Below are positions 39,844-47,726 of a stretch of 64,000 nucleotides of DNA, in pieces. The first letter of the stretch is position 1. Every line of letters begins with the position of its first letter. The stretch is from Antarcticirhabdus aurantiaca (GTDB taxonomy: Bacteria > Pseudomonadota > Alphaproteobacteria > Rhizobiales > Rhizobiaceae): NCBI RefSeq assembly GCF_009765365.1, contig NZ_VTOM01000009.1, positions 142,598 to 206,597 of the forward strand. The letters are read 5' to 3'. The position numbers and the translations under genes are program-made. The notes under the pieces are model-generated. The model saw only the letters and a program-made list of their open reading frames with translations. It was not told the origin of the DNA and did no database searches.

Positions 39844-41019
39844 TCACCGTTTCCCCAGGAAATCCTCCGCCAGTTCGGTCCAGAAGGCGGCCCCGACGGG
39901 AAGGAGGTCGTCGTTGAAGTCGTAGGACGGATGGTGGAGGGGCCAGTCCCTTTCGCGCCGCCCGGCGGTGCCGAGGAAGAAGTAGCTGCCGGGGCGGGCC
40001 TTCAGCATGTAGGCGAAGTCCTCGCTGCCCATGGAGGGGCGCGCCATCTCCTCGACGTTCTCCGCCCCGGCGAAGCGCGTGGCGAGGCGGCGGAGGTACT
40101 CGGTCTCGGCCGGATGGTTGATCGTGGCGTCGTAGGAGCGCTCGTAGAGGACCTCCGCCTCGCAGCCGAGGCTCTTGGCCTGGAGCTCGGCGATCTCGCG
40201 GATGCGCCGCTCCAGGAAGTCGCGGGTGTCGGGATCGAAGGAGCGGATGCCGACGACGATCTCGGCCGTCTCCGGAATGACGTTGCTGACCGTGCCCGAA
40301 TGGAAGGCGCCGACCGTGACCACCGCCGGCTCGATCGGGTGGACGTTGCGGGACACGATTGTCTGGAGGGCGAGGACGATCGCCGCGCCCGCGACGATGG
40401 GGTCGCGCGCGTCCTGCGGCTGCGCACCGTGGCCGCCATAGCCGCGCAACACGATCCGGGCCTCGTCGACGGCGGCCATCATCGGCCCGGAGCGCAGGGC
40501 GAAGCGGCCGAAGGGGATGTCGGGATCGTTGTGGAGCGCGAAGACCGCGTCGCAGGGGCAAAGGTCGAAGAGCCCCTCCTCCACCATGATCCGCGCGCCG
40601 CCGACGTTCTCCTCGGCCGGCTGGAAGATGAGGTGCACCGTGCCGTCGAAGTTGCGCCGTTCGGCGATGGCCTTGGCCGCGCCGAGCAGCATGGCCGTAT
40701 GCCCGTCGTGACCGCAGGCGTGCATCTTGCCGGGAACGAGGCTGGCATAGTCCGCGCCCGTGCGCTCCTCGATCGGCAGGGCGTCCATGTCGGCGCGGAT
40801 GCCGACCGAGCGCTCCGACGTGCCGACCGTCAGCGAGCCGACGACGCCGGTGCCGGCGAGCCCGCGCGTGACGCGGTAGCCCAGCGCTTCCAGCCGCTCG
40901 GCGACGATCGCGGAGGTGCGGACCTCCTCCAGGCCGAGCTCCGGATGGCGATGAAGGTCGTGGCGCAGCGCCACGAGGTCGGGCATGTCGTTGCGAAGGG
41001 CGGAGAGGGTCTGCGTCAC
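39844..41019 (-). CDS. M20-family amidohydrolase (hippurate hydrolase-like)
   Basis: A 391-aa metallo-amidohydrolase. Metal-binding segments are visible: MHACGHDGHTAMLLGAA (about residue 98), FQPAEENVGGARIMVEEGLFD (about 130) and FALHNDPDIP, and a late MGSEDFAYML (about 345). It resembles HipO/N-acyl-aminoacylase enzymes such as indole-3-acetyl-aspartate or N-acetyl-amino acid hydrolases. The exact substrate is unknown. I chose the GTG at 41019 (VTQTLSALRNDMPDLVALRHDLH); the frame continues far upstream only as an antisense artefact of the oxidoreductase gene. An internal ATG at 40986 is possible. Confidence 0.9.
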   Translation of the reverse strand: MTQTLSALRNDMPDLVALRHDLHRHPELGLEEVRTSAIVAERLEALGYRVTRGLAGTGVVGSLTVGTSERSVGIRADMDALPIEERTGADYASLVPGKMHACGHDGHTAMLLGAAKAIAERRNFDGTVHLIFQPAEENVGGARIMVEEGLFDLCPCDAVFALHNDPDIPFGRFALRSGPMMAAVDEARIVLRGYGGHGAQPQDARDPIVAGAAIVLALQTIVSRNVHPIEPAVVTVGAFHSGTVSNVIPETAEIVVGIRSFDPDTRDFLERRIREIAELQAKSLGCEAEVLYERSYDATINHPAETEYLRRLATRFAGAENVEEMARPSMGSEDFAYMLKARPGSYFFLGTAGRRERDWPLHHPSYDFNDDLLPVGAAFWTELAEDFLGKR

Positions 41020-41124
41020 GGGGGCTCTCGCGGCTGCGTCGGATGGCGCCAGGATGCGCGCCCTCGCTCGCCGCTTCAAGGGCGGCGGCTTGCGCCGGGC
41101 GCCGCCTCCTGATCTCTGCGCGGC

Positions 41125-42303
41125 ATGACGTCCGCCCCTTACCGCCGCCTCGTCTTCGTCGGCGCCGGCCATGCCCATGTCGAGGTCCTGCGCCGCTTCG
41201 CCCAGCGTCCGCTTCCCGGCACCGAGCTGGTTCTCGTCACCCGCGCGGCGCACACGCCCTATTCCGGCGCGGTGCCGCTGGTGATCGCCGGCCACCTGTC
41301 GCTCGAGGACGCCCTGATCGACGCCGCCGGCCTCGCGGCCAGAGCCTCCGCCCGCCTGATCCTCGCCTCCGCGACCGGCCTCGATCCCGACGCGCGGCAG
41401 CTGAGCCTCGACGACGGCACGCGCCTCGCCTTCGACACGCTGTCGCTCGACATCGGCTCGGCGCCGGACATGGCCGCGCTCGGCGCGGACGCGGCGGCGG
41501 TCATCCCCGCCAAGCCGATCGACGGGCTCCTCGCCCGGATCGAGGCGCTCGCTGCCGACATCCGCGATCGGGACGATCCGGTCACGATCGCCGTCGTCGG
41601 CAGCGGCGCGGCGGGCGTCGAGCTCGCCTTCTCGCTCGACCACCGCTTCGCGGGCCTCGAGCCCCGAGGTCCGCCCGTGCGGGTCGTGCTCGCCGGGCGC
41701 TCCCGCCGCCTCGTGCCCGGCTGCAACGCGCGAACGCGCCGGTGCCTCGAACGCCGCCTTGCCCAGCGCGGCATCCCCCACCTGTCAGGCTTCGACGCCG
41801 TCTCCTATCGCGACGACGAGCTATACGCCGCCGACCGTCGATCGGTGAGGGCAAACGCGGTGATCTGGGTGACCGAAAGCGCCGCGCCGCCCTGGCTCGC
41901 GGCGAGCGGCCTCGCCTGCGACGCCCGCGGCTTCGTGCTCGTCGACGAAGCCCTGCGCTCGCGCTCGCATCCCAGCATCTTCGCCGCCGGCGACGTCGCC
42001 GCCCTTCCCCAGCCGCGCCCGAAGGCCGGCGTCTTCGCCGTCCGAGCGGGCCCCGTTCTCGCCGAAAACCTCCGGCGCGCGCTGACCGGCGAAACGCTGC
42101 GAGCCTATCGTCCGCAGACGCGCTGGCTCAGCCTGATCTCGACCGGCGACCGCCATGCCGTTGCCGACAGGGGGCCGCTCAGCTTCGAGGGCGAATGGGT
42201 CTGGCGATGGAAGCGCTGGATCGACGCCCGCTTCCTGCGCCGCTACGCACCGAACGACGGCAGCGGATCCTGCGGCCTTCGGAACGATCACATCGATTTT
42301 TGA
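41125..42303 (+). CDS. FAD/NAD(P)-dependent oxidoreductase of the SelD-associated family
   Basis: A 392-aa pyridine nucleotide-disulfide oxidoreductase-fold protein. FAD motif LVFVGAGHAHVEVLRRFA is at the N-terminus, then PYSGAVPLVIAGHLS, the NAD(P) motif IAVVGSGAAGVELAFSL (about residue 153), and the second FAD segment SIFAAGDVAA. The GHAHVEVLRRF and PYSG segments match the family that is often fused to or adjacent to selenide-water dikinase (SelD). No selD gene is in the window, and no Cys-x-x-Cys active site is seen, so it is not a classic disulfide reductase. The role is unknown. It is the last chromosomal-type gene before the tRNA fragment. Confidence 0.85.
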   Translation: MTSAPYRRLVFVGAGHAHVEVLRRFAQRPLPGTELVLVTRAAHTPYSGAVPLVIAGHLSLEDALIDAAGLAARASARLILASATGLDPDARQLSLDDGTRLAFDTLSLDIGSAPDMAALGADAAAVIPAKPIDGLLARIEALAADIRDRDDPVTIAVVGSGAAGVELAFSLDHRFAGLEPRGPPVRVVLAGRSRRLVPGCNARTRRCLERRLAQRGIPHLSGFDAVSYRDDELYAADRRSVRANAVIWVTESAAPPWLAASGLACDARGFVLVDEALRSRSHPSIFAAGDVAALPQPRPKAGVFAVRAGPVLAENLRRALTGETLRAYRPQTRWLSLISTGDRHAVADRGPLSFEGEWVWRWKRWIDARFLRRYAPNDGSGSCGLRNDHIDF

Positions 42304-42310
42304 GAAGAGA

Positions 42311-42362
42311 TGGTCGGAGTGAAAGGATTCGAACCTTCGACCCCCTGAACCCCATTCAGGGG
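42311..42362 (-). tRNA. 3' fragment of tRNA-Pro(GGG), probable attachment site
   Basis: Read on the minus strand, this shows a tRNA 3' half. It has an anticodon stem-loop CCTGA-ATGGGGT-TCAGG (anticodon GGG), a T arm GAAGG-TTCGAAT-CCTTT, the 3' acceptor strand CACTCCG, discriminator A and encoded CCA at 42311-42313. To the right, no D arm or 5' acceptor strand (expected CGGAGTG) can be found, so the gene is cut here. This is the typical remnant at one end of an element integrated into a tRNA gene, with the integrase starting 170 bases away. The intact tRNA would be rebuilt at the other end, which I did not find. Confidence 0.85.
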
Positions 42363-42530
42363 TATTCGCTTTTCTCCACATTGCGCTCGTTTGCTGGAGA
42401 TGCCAATCTGCCATATTTTTGAACAGGTTATGTCGTATCCACCTTCCTGCGATCTTCGGCAGCTTTCCCGCTGGTGCTTCCCGGGTGCTACCCAATTCGC
42501 AACCAAACCCTCTCCTCAGGGAGTGTCTCA

Positions 42531-43808
42531 ATGCCGCGGGTCCGCATCACAAAACGCTTCCTCGACAGCCTAACACCGCGCGATCGCGAGTTCGTCCATT
42601 GGGATCCCGATCTCGCCGGCTTTGGCGTGCGGGTCCGTCCCACTGGCCGGATGACCTACATTGTCCAGTACCGCGCCGGCTCCGGCCGCAGCGCGCCAGA
42701 CCGTAAGGTGACGCTCGCCCCAGTGGGCCGCCTCACACCCGACGAGGCGCGCGCCGAAGCGCGCCGCCTTCTTGGCTCAGTCGCACAAGGTGCCGATCCG
42801 GCAGGCGAGCGGCAGCGGCGCCATGCGGCTATGACAATCAACGAACTCGCCGCCGCCTTCATGGCTTTGCATGTCAAACCGAAACGCAAACCTAAGACCG
42901 CTGAGCTGTATCAGCATATCCTCGAGAAGTTCGTCCTGCCGGCGCTTGGCGCAAAAAGCGTCGCTGACGTTACTAAAGCCGACGTCATGCGTCTCCACCA
43001 TGGCATGCGCGATCGGCCGTTCATGGCAAACCGTACGTTAGCCGTGATCAGTTCGCTGTTTAGCTGGGCTAGTAAACATGAGCATGTGCATGAAGGTTTG
43101 AACCCGGCAGCGCGCATAGAGACATTCGTGGAGAACCGGCGCGAGCGCTTCTTGTCGACCGAGGAGCTAAAACGCCTCGGAGCTGCGCTACGAGAAGCCG
43201 AGACTGTCGGTATCCCTTGGGAGCCGAACCTCAGCAAACCGACAGCGAAGCACCTTCCGAAGCCGGAGAACCGGCAGACGATCGTCAATCCGTTCGCGAC
43301 AGCCGCCATCCGTCTCCTTCTGTTTACAGGGGCGCGGCTTCGAGAGATTCTACACCTGCGGTGGGCTGAGGTCGACCTGGCTAGGGGCCTGCTTTTCCTT
43401 CCCGACTCCAAAACCGGTCGGAAGACCATTGTTCTCAGTGCGCCAGCGATCGCCGTGCTGCACGAACTGCCTCGGACGGGGGTCTTCGTGATCGCGGGCA
43501 ACAGCCCGGACAAACCGCGTTCCGATTTGAAACGGCCTTGGGGACTCGTCTCGCGCCGAGCCAAGCTTGAGGGTGTTCGCATCCACGATCTTCGACATAG
43601 CTTCGCAAGCTTTGGAGCAGGCGGCGGGCTCGGGCTTCCGATCATCGGCAAGCTTCTCGGCCACACTCAGGCGAGCACTACGCAGCGCTACGCCCACCTC
43701 GACACTGACCCGCTCAGGCGTGCATCGGATGCGATCGCCCTTGCGATCTCAGCCGCGATGGGCGAGTTCGCGTCAACTGACAGAAACGGATCGCTGGACG
43801 GGCGGTAA
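42531..43808 (+). CDS. Tyrosine-type site-specific integrase
   Basis: A 425-aa phage/island integrase. An N-terminal DUF4102/arm-binding-like domain (KRFLDSLTPRDREFVHWDPDLAGFGVRVRPTGRMTYIVQYR) is followed by a SAM-like core-binding domain (TINELAAAFMALHVKPKRKPKT). The catalytic domain has Arg in LLFTGARLREILHLRW (about residue 270), H-x-x-R in IHDLRHSFASFG, and H then Tyr in LLGHTQASTTQRYAHL. The catalytic set R-H-R-H-Y is complete, so it looks active. ATG 42531 follows GGGAG. It reads away from the adjacent tRNA fragment, the usual position for tRNA-targeting integrases. Confidence 0.95.
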   Translation: MPRVRITKRFLDSLTPRDREFVHWDPDLAGFGVRVRPTGRMTYIVQYRAGSGRSAPDRKVTLAPVGRLTPDEARAEARRLLGSVAQGADPAGERQRRHAAMTINELAAAFMALHVKPKRKPKTAELYQHILEKFVLPALGAKSVADVTKADVMRLHHGMRDRPFMANRTLAVISSLFSWASKHEHVHEGLNPAARIETFVENRRERFLSTEELKRLGAALREAETVGIPWEPNLSKPTAKHLPKPENRQTIVNPFATAAIRLLLFTGARLREILHLRWAEVDLARGLLFLPDSKTGRKTIVLSAPAIAVLHELPRTGVFVIAGNSPDKPRSDLKRPWGLVSRRAKLEGVRIHDLRHSFASFGAGGGLGLPIIGKLLGHTQASTTQRYAHLDTDPLRRASDAIALAISAAMGEFASTDRNGSLDGR

Positions 43809-44014
43809 GACGCTCAGTCGTCGCGAGGCCGATGCTTCGCGTTCACCCTTAGCTGATGAAAACCGCAATCATCATGCAGTCGCGATGCATTTGATTGCCG
43901 GTTACTGGCGCTTAAACGCGCCGTTCTTGTAGGATCAGCTTCGCTGACCTCCAGAGATCCTCAGACTTACAAAACAAGACGACCATCAATGATTGATCCT
44001 ACAGCCGAATGATA
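43809..44014. other. Non-coding stretch with a 10-bp inverted repeat
   Basis: No gene is supported between the integrase and the IS630 remnant. TGTAGGATCA (43928-43937) and TGATCCTACA (43994-44003) form a perfect inverted repeat 56 bases apart. They could be insertion-element ends or an excisionase/integrase arm site, but they are too short to be sure. The stretch is AT-richer than its neighbours. Confidence 0.4.
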
Positions 44015-44578
44015 TCAGTTAGCATCATAGTCCGTGGCTTTGAAGAAGTTGGCGCACTCGTCGGGTTGGGAGCCATCGACGATCTTGCCGATTGTCGTCC
44101 AGAGCGCCTCAACGGTCCTTTCTTCGGCTTTTCGCAGGAGCGCCTCGAGTTTGGAGAAGGCCACCTCGATCGTGTTGAAGTCGGGGCTGTAGGGCGGCAG
44201 GTAGAGAAGTCGCGCTCCGGCCGCCTCGATCAGGCGCGCCACCGCCGGCCCCTTGTGGCTGGAAAGGTTGTCCATCACGACGATGTCGCCGGCCTTCGGT
44301 TCGGGAACGAACACCTTCTCGACGTAGGTCTCGAAGGCGACGCGGTTGATCGGCCTGTCGAGCACGAAGGGCGCGACAATCCCGCCCAGGCGAGGCCCGG
44401 CGACAAAGATCGTGGTTTCCCAGAGGCCGTGCGGGATGGCGGCGCGGAGCCTTGGCCTTTGGGCGCTCGGCCATAGCGGCGGGCCATGTTCGTGGAGGCT
44501 CAGGTTTCGTCGATGAAGACCAGGTGAGTGGAGCACTTCCGACCGATGCTCCCATTCGGCTGTCGTGTCCCTCGCCAT
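44015..44578 (-). pseudogene. IS630-family transposase remnant
   Basis: Only the C-terminal DDE part of an IS630 transposase remains. Clear pieces are LVFIDET, ASTNMARRYGRAPKGQ, LRAAIPHGLWETTIFVAG, VVMDNLSSHKGPAVARLIEAAGARLLYLPPYSPDFNTIEVAFSKLE and a normal C-terminus. The Trp after FIDET is replaced by a TGA stop at 44500-44502, and a frameshift lies near 44447-44460, with probably another further upstream. The N-terminal DNA-binding half is missing. The element is decayed and cannot move by itself. Confidence 0.85.
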
Positions 44579-44727
44579 CGGCCGGGCCAGCGCGTGCGGT
44601 GGCTATGACGACGCGTCAGGTCGGCGGCTCGCTGCGGCCGTGCGCGTCCGGCACGCAGCCCAAGGATTCGCTGCGGCCTCGTTGAGAAAGCCGCGCGGCT
44701 GGGCGATGGTACCAGGGAGAATCCACC

Positions 44728-45996
44728 GTGACCCCGCTTGGCCAAGCCAAGCGTGCCGCAGACACCGGACCGATGCGAATGCTCCATGCTTATGCCGGCA
44801 CCAGGGACCCGCTGGCGCGCCACTACACGGCCGAATTTGTCGGCAGCCGGTTCGTCGACCTCTTCGACAGGGAACACCCCGCCGGCATCCTCGACCTCGG
44901 CTCGGGGGGTGGCGCGCTCTCGCTCGCCGCGGCGAGGCGCTGGACCGCCGCCGACATCGTGACGGTGGACGTCGACCAGCAGGCCGGCGCGAGAATTTGC
45001 GACAGCATGCGCCTTGTGGCGGACCGGCGGCACACGCACCTGCAACTGGACGCGCTCGACGAGGACCTCCCCGCGCGCCTCGCACACCGCAGCTTCGACG
45101 TGGCGCTGTGCAATCCCCCATACCTAACGCTTCCCTGGCGGCAGGGCTTTGACCGGATCCTGTCCGAGGCCGGGTTGCCGAGAGAGGCGCGCCGCAACCC
45201 CAGCCCCGTCGCGGCGGAAACCTTGTTCGTGGCGCAAATCCTGCGCATGGCCGGGCGTCGGGCCGAGATCGGGGTGATCGTGCCGGACGGGCTGGTCTCA
45301 GGGCGGCGCGCCAGGAGCTTCCGCCGGTCGCTGCTCTCGCGCGTGAGCGTCAGCTGCGTGATCCAGCTTCCTCGCAGGTCCTTCAGCGGGACTGATGCCC
45401 AGGCGCACATCGTGGTCTTCCGGAACGAGCCCGGCGGCGGCGGGGACATCGAGCTGGCCCGGCTGGGCGAGGACGGGCTGCGCGAGCCGATCAGGATCTC
45501 GTGGGAGGCAGCGGAAAACCGCATGGACCACGAGTTCCACCTGCCGAGGCGGACGTCCGGCCGCTCTACCTTCAGGCTGTGCGACATCGGGGCCGAGATC
45601 GTGCGGGGAAACCTCTCGTCTGCCGAGGCGCGTTCAGCGACCCAGCCCGTCTTCCATACGACTAGCTTCCGAAAGGCACCGGGAGCGTCGGTCGAACTCC
45701 GGAGCGACTTCTGCGCGGACGACAGAGTGGGCCGCAGGGTGGCGCGAGCAGGAGACATCCTCCTCGCGCGGGTCGACCGCAATCTGCACAGAAAGGTCTG
45801 CCAGGTCGCCGCGGGCAGCGCGATCCTGAGCGACTGCGTCTACGCGATCCGCGTGCCGAACCGCTGGAAAAGGGCCGTGCTCAACGCGCTGAGTTCGCCT
45901 TCGGGCAGCGAGGCGCTCCTGAAAACGTCCCGCGGCGTCGGCGCGCGCATGCTGTCAAAAGCGGATCTCCTCGAACTGGAGCTGGAGGTCGCATGA
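44728..45996 (+). CDS. N6-adenine DNA methyltransferase with C-terminal target-recognition-like region
   Basis: A 422-aa class I SAM-dependent methyltransferase. Motif I is ILDLGSGGGALSLAAAR (residues 54-70), an acidic motif follows (TVDVD), and motif IV NPPY is at 129-132, the adenine/N6 type. A motif like VIVPDGLVSGRRARSFRRSL lies near 190, as in HsdM-type enzymes. The last 150 residues (from about FRLCDIGAEIVRGNLSS to SKADLLELELEV) resemble a type I HsdS target-recognition half (GDILLARVDRNLHRKVCQV, then an endpoint selection helix). GTG 44728 follows AGGGAGA. The stop overlaps the ATPase start by 4 bp. No restriction nuclease domain is fused. Confidence 0.85.
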   Translation: MTPLGQAKRAADTGPMRMLHAYAGTRDPLARHYTAEFVGSRFVDLFDREHPAGILDLGSGGGALSLAAARRWTAADIVTVDVDQQAGARICDSMRLVADRRHTHLQLDALDEDLPARLAHRSFDVALCNPPYLTLPWRQGFDRILSEAGLPREARRNPSPVAAETLFVAQILRMAGRRAEIGVIVPDGLVSGRRARSFRRSLLSRVSVSCVIQLPRRSFSGTDAQAHIVVFRNEPGGGGDIELARLGEDGLREPIRISWEAAENRMDHEFHLPRRTSGRSTFRLCDIGAEIVRGNLSSAEARSATQPVFHTTSFRKAPGASVELRSDFCADDRVGRRVARAGDILLARVDRNLHRKVCQVAAGSAILSDCVYAIRVPNRWKRAVLNALSSPSGSEALLKTSRGVGARMLSKADLLELELEVA

Positions 45997-47726
45997 GCGT
46001 CGGAGCGCCGCCAGCTCCGCTGGACGACTGGTTAGAGGAGGCGTTCGAGGAACGCGCGGATCATGTGGAGGAGGACGTGCTGCGGGACGGCACGGCCACC
46101 GGCGATCACTTCGACGACGTGGTCCGCAAGTTGCACTCGAAGGGCTTGGTGCTGCTCGTCGGCCCGAGGGGGTGCGGCAAAACGCACCTGATGCGCTACG
46201 CATGGCTCGAGTGCCTCGACGATGAAACGAAGCCCTTTTGCATCTACACCTCGCTCAACAAGTACCTCAGCCTGGAGCCCTGGTCCGCGGCGAGGACGGA
46301 CGCGCGCGCACTCTTCCACTCGTGGGTGCTCGCCAGAATTCTGCAGGCCGGGCACGAGACCCTCGAGAGGGTGTCCGGCGTCGCGTCCGGCGGCGGGGCG
46401 CGACTCCAAGCCTTCATCAATAACCTTGAGAGAAGGTTCGACCTCGAGGACGAGGACGAGGATCTGCACCGCAGGCTTTCGGTCGAGTCAGTGAAGGCGA
46501 CGCTCGTGAAGCTGGCCGAGCGGGCCGGGCGCAAGCGCATTGTCCTGCTGCTCGACGATGCCGCGCTGACGCTGGCGCCGGCGTTTATGTCCGAATTCCT
46601 CGACATCCTGCGCGTCGTAAAGTCGGCCCAGATCGCGCCGAAGTGCTCGATCTACCCGGGGACGACCGTATTCGGTCCCCGCTTCCACGCCGACCACGAG
46701 GGGCGGACCGTTTCCGCCTGGGTTCCGGTCACCGAGCCCGGCTACGCCCAGATGATGCAGACGATCGCCGCCCGACGCTACCCGTCGGGTCTCGCCACGG
46801 TCCCGTCCGACGCCAACACGCTCCTGCAATACGCAGCCTTCGGCATCCCGCGCGCCTACCTTTCGCTGATTCGCGAGTACAATTCCGTCGTGGGCAACGC
46901 CGGGCGCAGGAGCGGCACGGCGGCTTCCCAGGCAAAGTTGATCCAGATCGTCCGCGACCTGAGGGACAACCGCGTCGCCGAGTTCCTGTCCCTAGCGGAG
47001 AAGATCGTCGAGCTTAAAACACTCGTGACGGTGGGCGAGCGGTTCTTCAACGGGGTCGTAGAGGCGATCCGCGACCACAACGAAGGCCTCGTCGAGAAGG
47101 GACAAAAGCAGGTTGCGATCGGCATCGACGCATCGGAGTTTGACTCGCTCACGACGCGCATGGTCGACCTCCTCTCTGAGGCCGGTCTCCTGTCCCGCGA
47201 GCAGGAGGTCTCCCATGGACCAGACCGCCGCTACCGCCGTTTCATCCCCCACTTTGCCGCCCTAATCGCGGCGCGTACGTTCTCAGCCGGCAGCCGCGGC
47301 ACTTCGGCGGCGGCGATCGTGAAGTTCATCGAGCGGCCCGACTCGAAGCATCCGGTACGCCGGACCTTCGAGACGGTGCTCAAGCAGCAGAAGGTCCGCG
47401 GCCCGCTGAAGCTAGACCTGCCCGCCTGCCAGGCCTGCGGCGCACCGAGGCAGAACGAGAAGCAGCGCTTCTGCCAACACTGCGGCAACCGCCTCACGGA
47501 CGAGCTAATCTACAACCGGATCATGGCCATGGGCATGCCGTCAGTCCCGGGCCTCACACCGTTTCTCTCGGAGAAGCTGCAGGGAAGCGGGATCCGCACG
47601 ATTGGCGAGCTGCTCGCGTCCCGCGACCCGGGAAGCGATTTGCGTAAGATTCTCGATATCGGCCCGGCCAGATCGATGAGAATCATCCAGCGCGTGGAGT
47701 CCTACATCGACGAGGCCATGTCTTGA
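45993..47726 (+). CDS. P-loop ATPase with C-terminal zinc ribbon and helix-hairpin-helix-like end
   Basis: A 577-aa protein unlike any family I can name. Walker A is GPRGCGKT (57-64), Walker B is IVLLLDDA (183-190), with an ORC/STAND-type AAA arrangement. The middle part is helical (about 240-460). A zinc ribbon CQACG-x(10)-FCQHCG has Cys at about 479, 482, 494 and 497, and the C-terminal 75 residues (GMPSVPGLTPFLSEKLQGSGIRTIGELLAS) look like a helix-hairpin-helix or SAM-like nucleic-acid-binding end. The ATG overlaps the methyltransferase stop (ATGA) and the stop overlaps the HEPN gene start. It may be the sensor or motor of the set. Confidence 0.82.
   Translation: MSVGAPPAPLDDWLEEAFEERADHVEEDVLRDGTATGDHFDDVVRKLHSKGLVLLVGPRGCGKTHLMRYAWLECLDDETKPFCIYTSLNKYLSLEPWSAARTDARALFHSWVLARILQAGHETLERVSGVASGGGARLQAFINNLERRFDLEDEDEDLHRRLSVESVKATLVKLAERAGRKRIVLLLDDAALTLAPAFMSEFLDILRVVKSAQIAPKCSIYPGTTVFGPRFHADHEGRTVSAWVPVTEPGYAQMMQTIAARRYPSGLATVPSDANTLLQYAAFGIPRAYLSLIREYNSVVGNAGRRSGTAASQAKLIQIVRDLRDNRVAEFLSLAEKIVELKTLVTVGERFFNGVVEAIRDHNEGLVEKGQKQVAIGIDASEFDSLTTRMVDLLSEAGLLSREQEVSHGPDRRYRRFIPHFAALIAARTFSAGSRGTSAAAIVKFIERPDSKHPVRRTFETVLKQQKVRGPLKLDLPACQACGAPRQNEKQRFCQHCGNRLTDELIYNRIMAMGMPSVPGLTPFLSEKLQGSGIRTIGELLASRDPGSDLRKILDIGPARSMRIIQRVESYIDEAMS

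Noticed and set aside
38785..41112. A 775-aa open frame on the plus strand
   Set aside because: It is antisense to imuB, imuA and the M20 hydrolase, all well supported.
42363..42440. Search for a 5' half to complete the tRNA-Pro gene
   Set aside because: No CGGAGTG acceptor strand or D arm is found next to the fragment, so it is not an intact tRNA.
44823..45782. A 319-aa minus-strand frame over the methyltransferase
   Set aside because: The plus strand carries motif I and NPPY; the antisense frame is Ser/Arg-rich with no motif.
44728..45996. Calling the methyltransferase part of a classic type I restriction system
   Set aside because: No HsdR helicase-nuclease or separate HsdS gene is present, and the next two genes are unrelated to R-M subunits.
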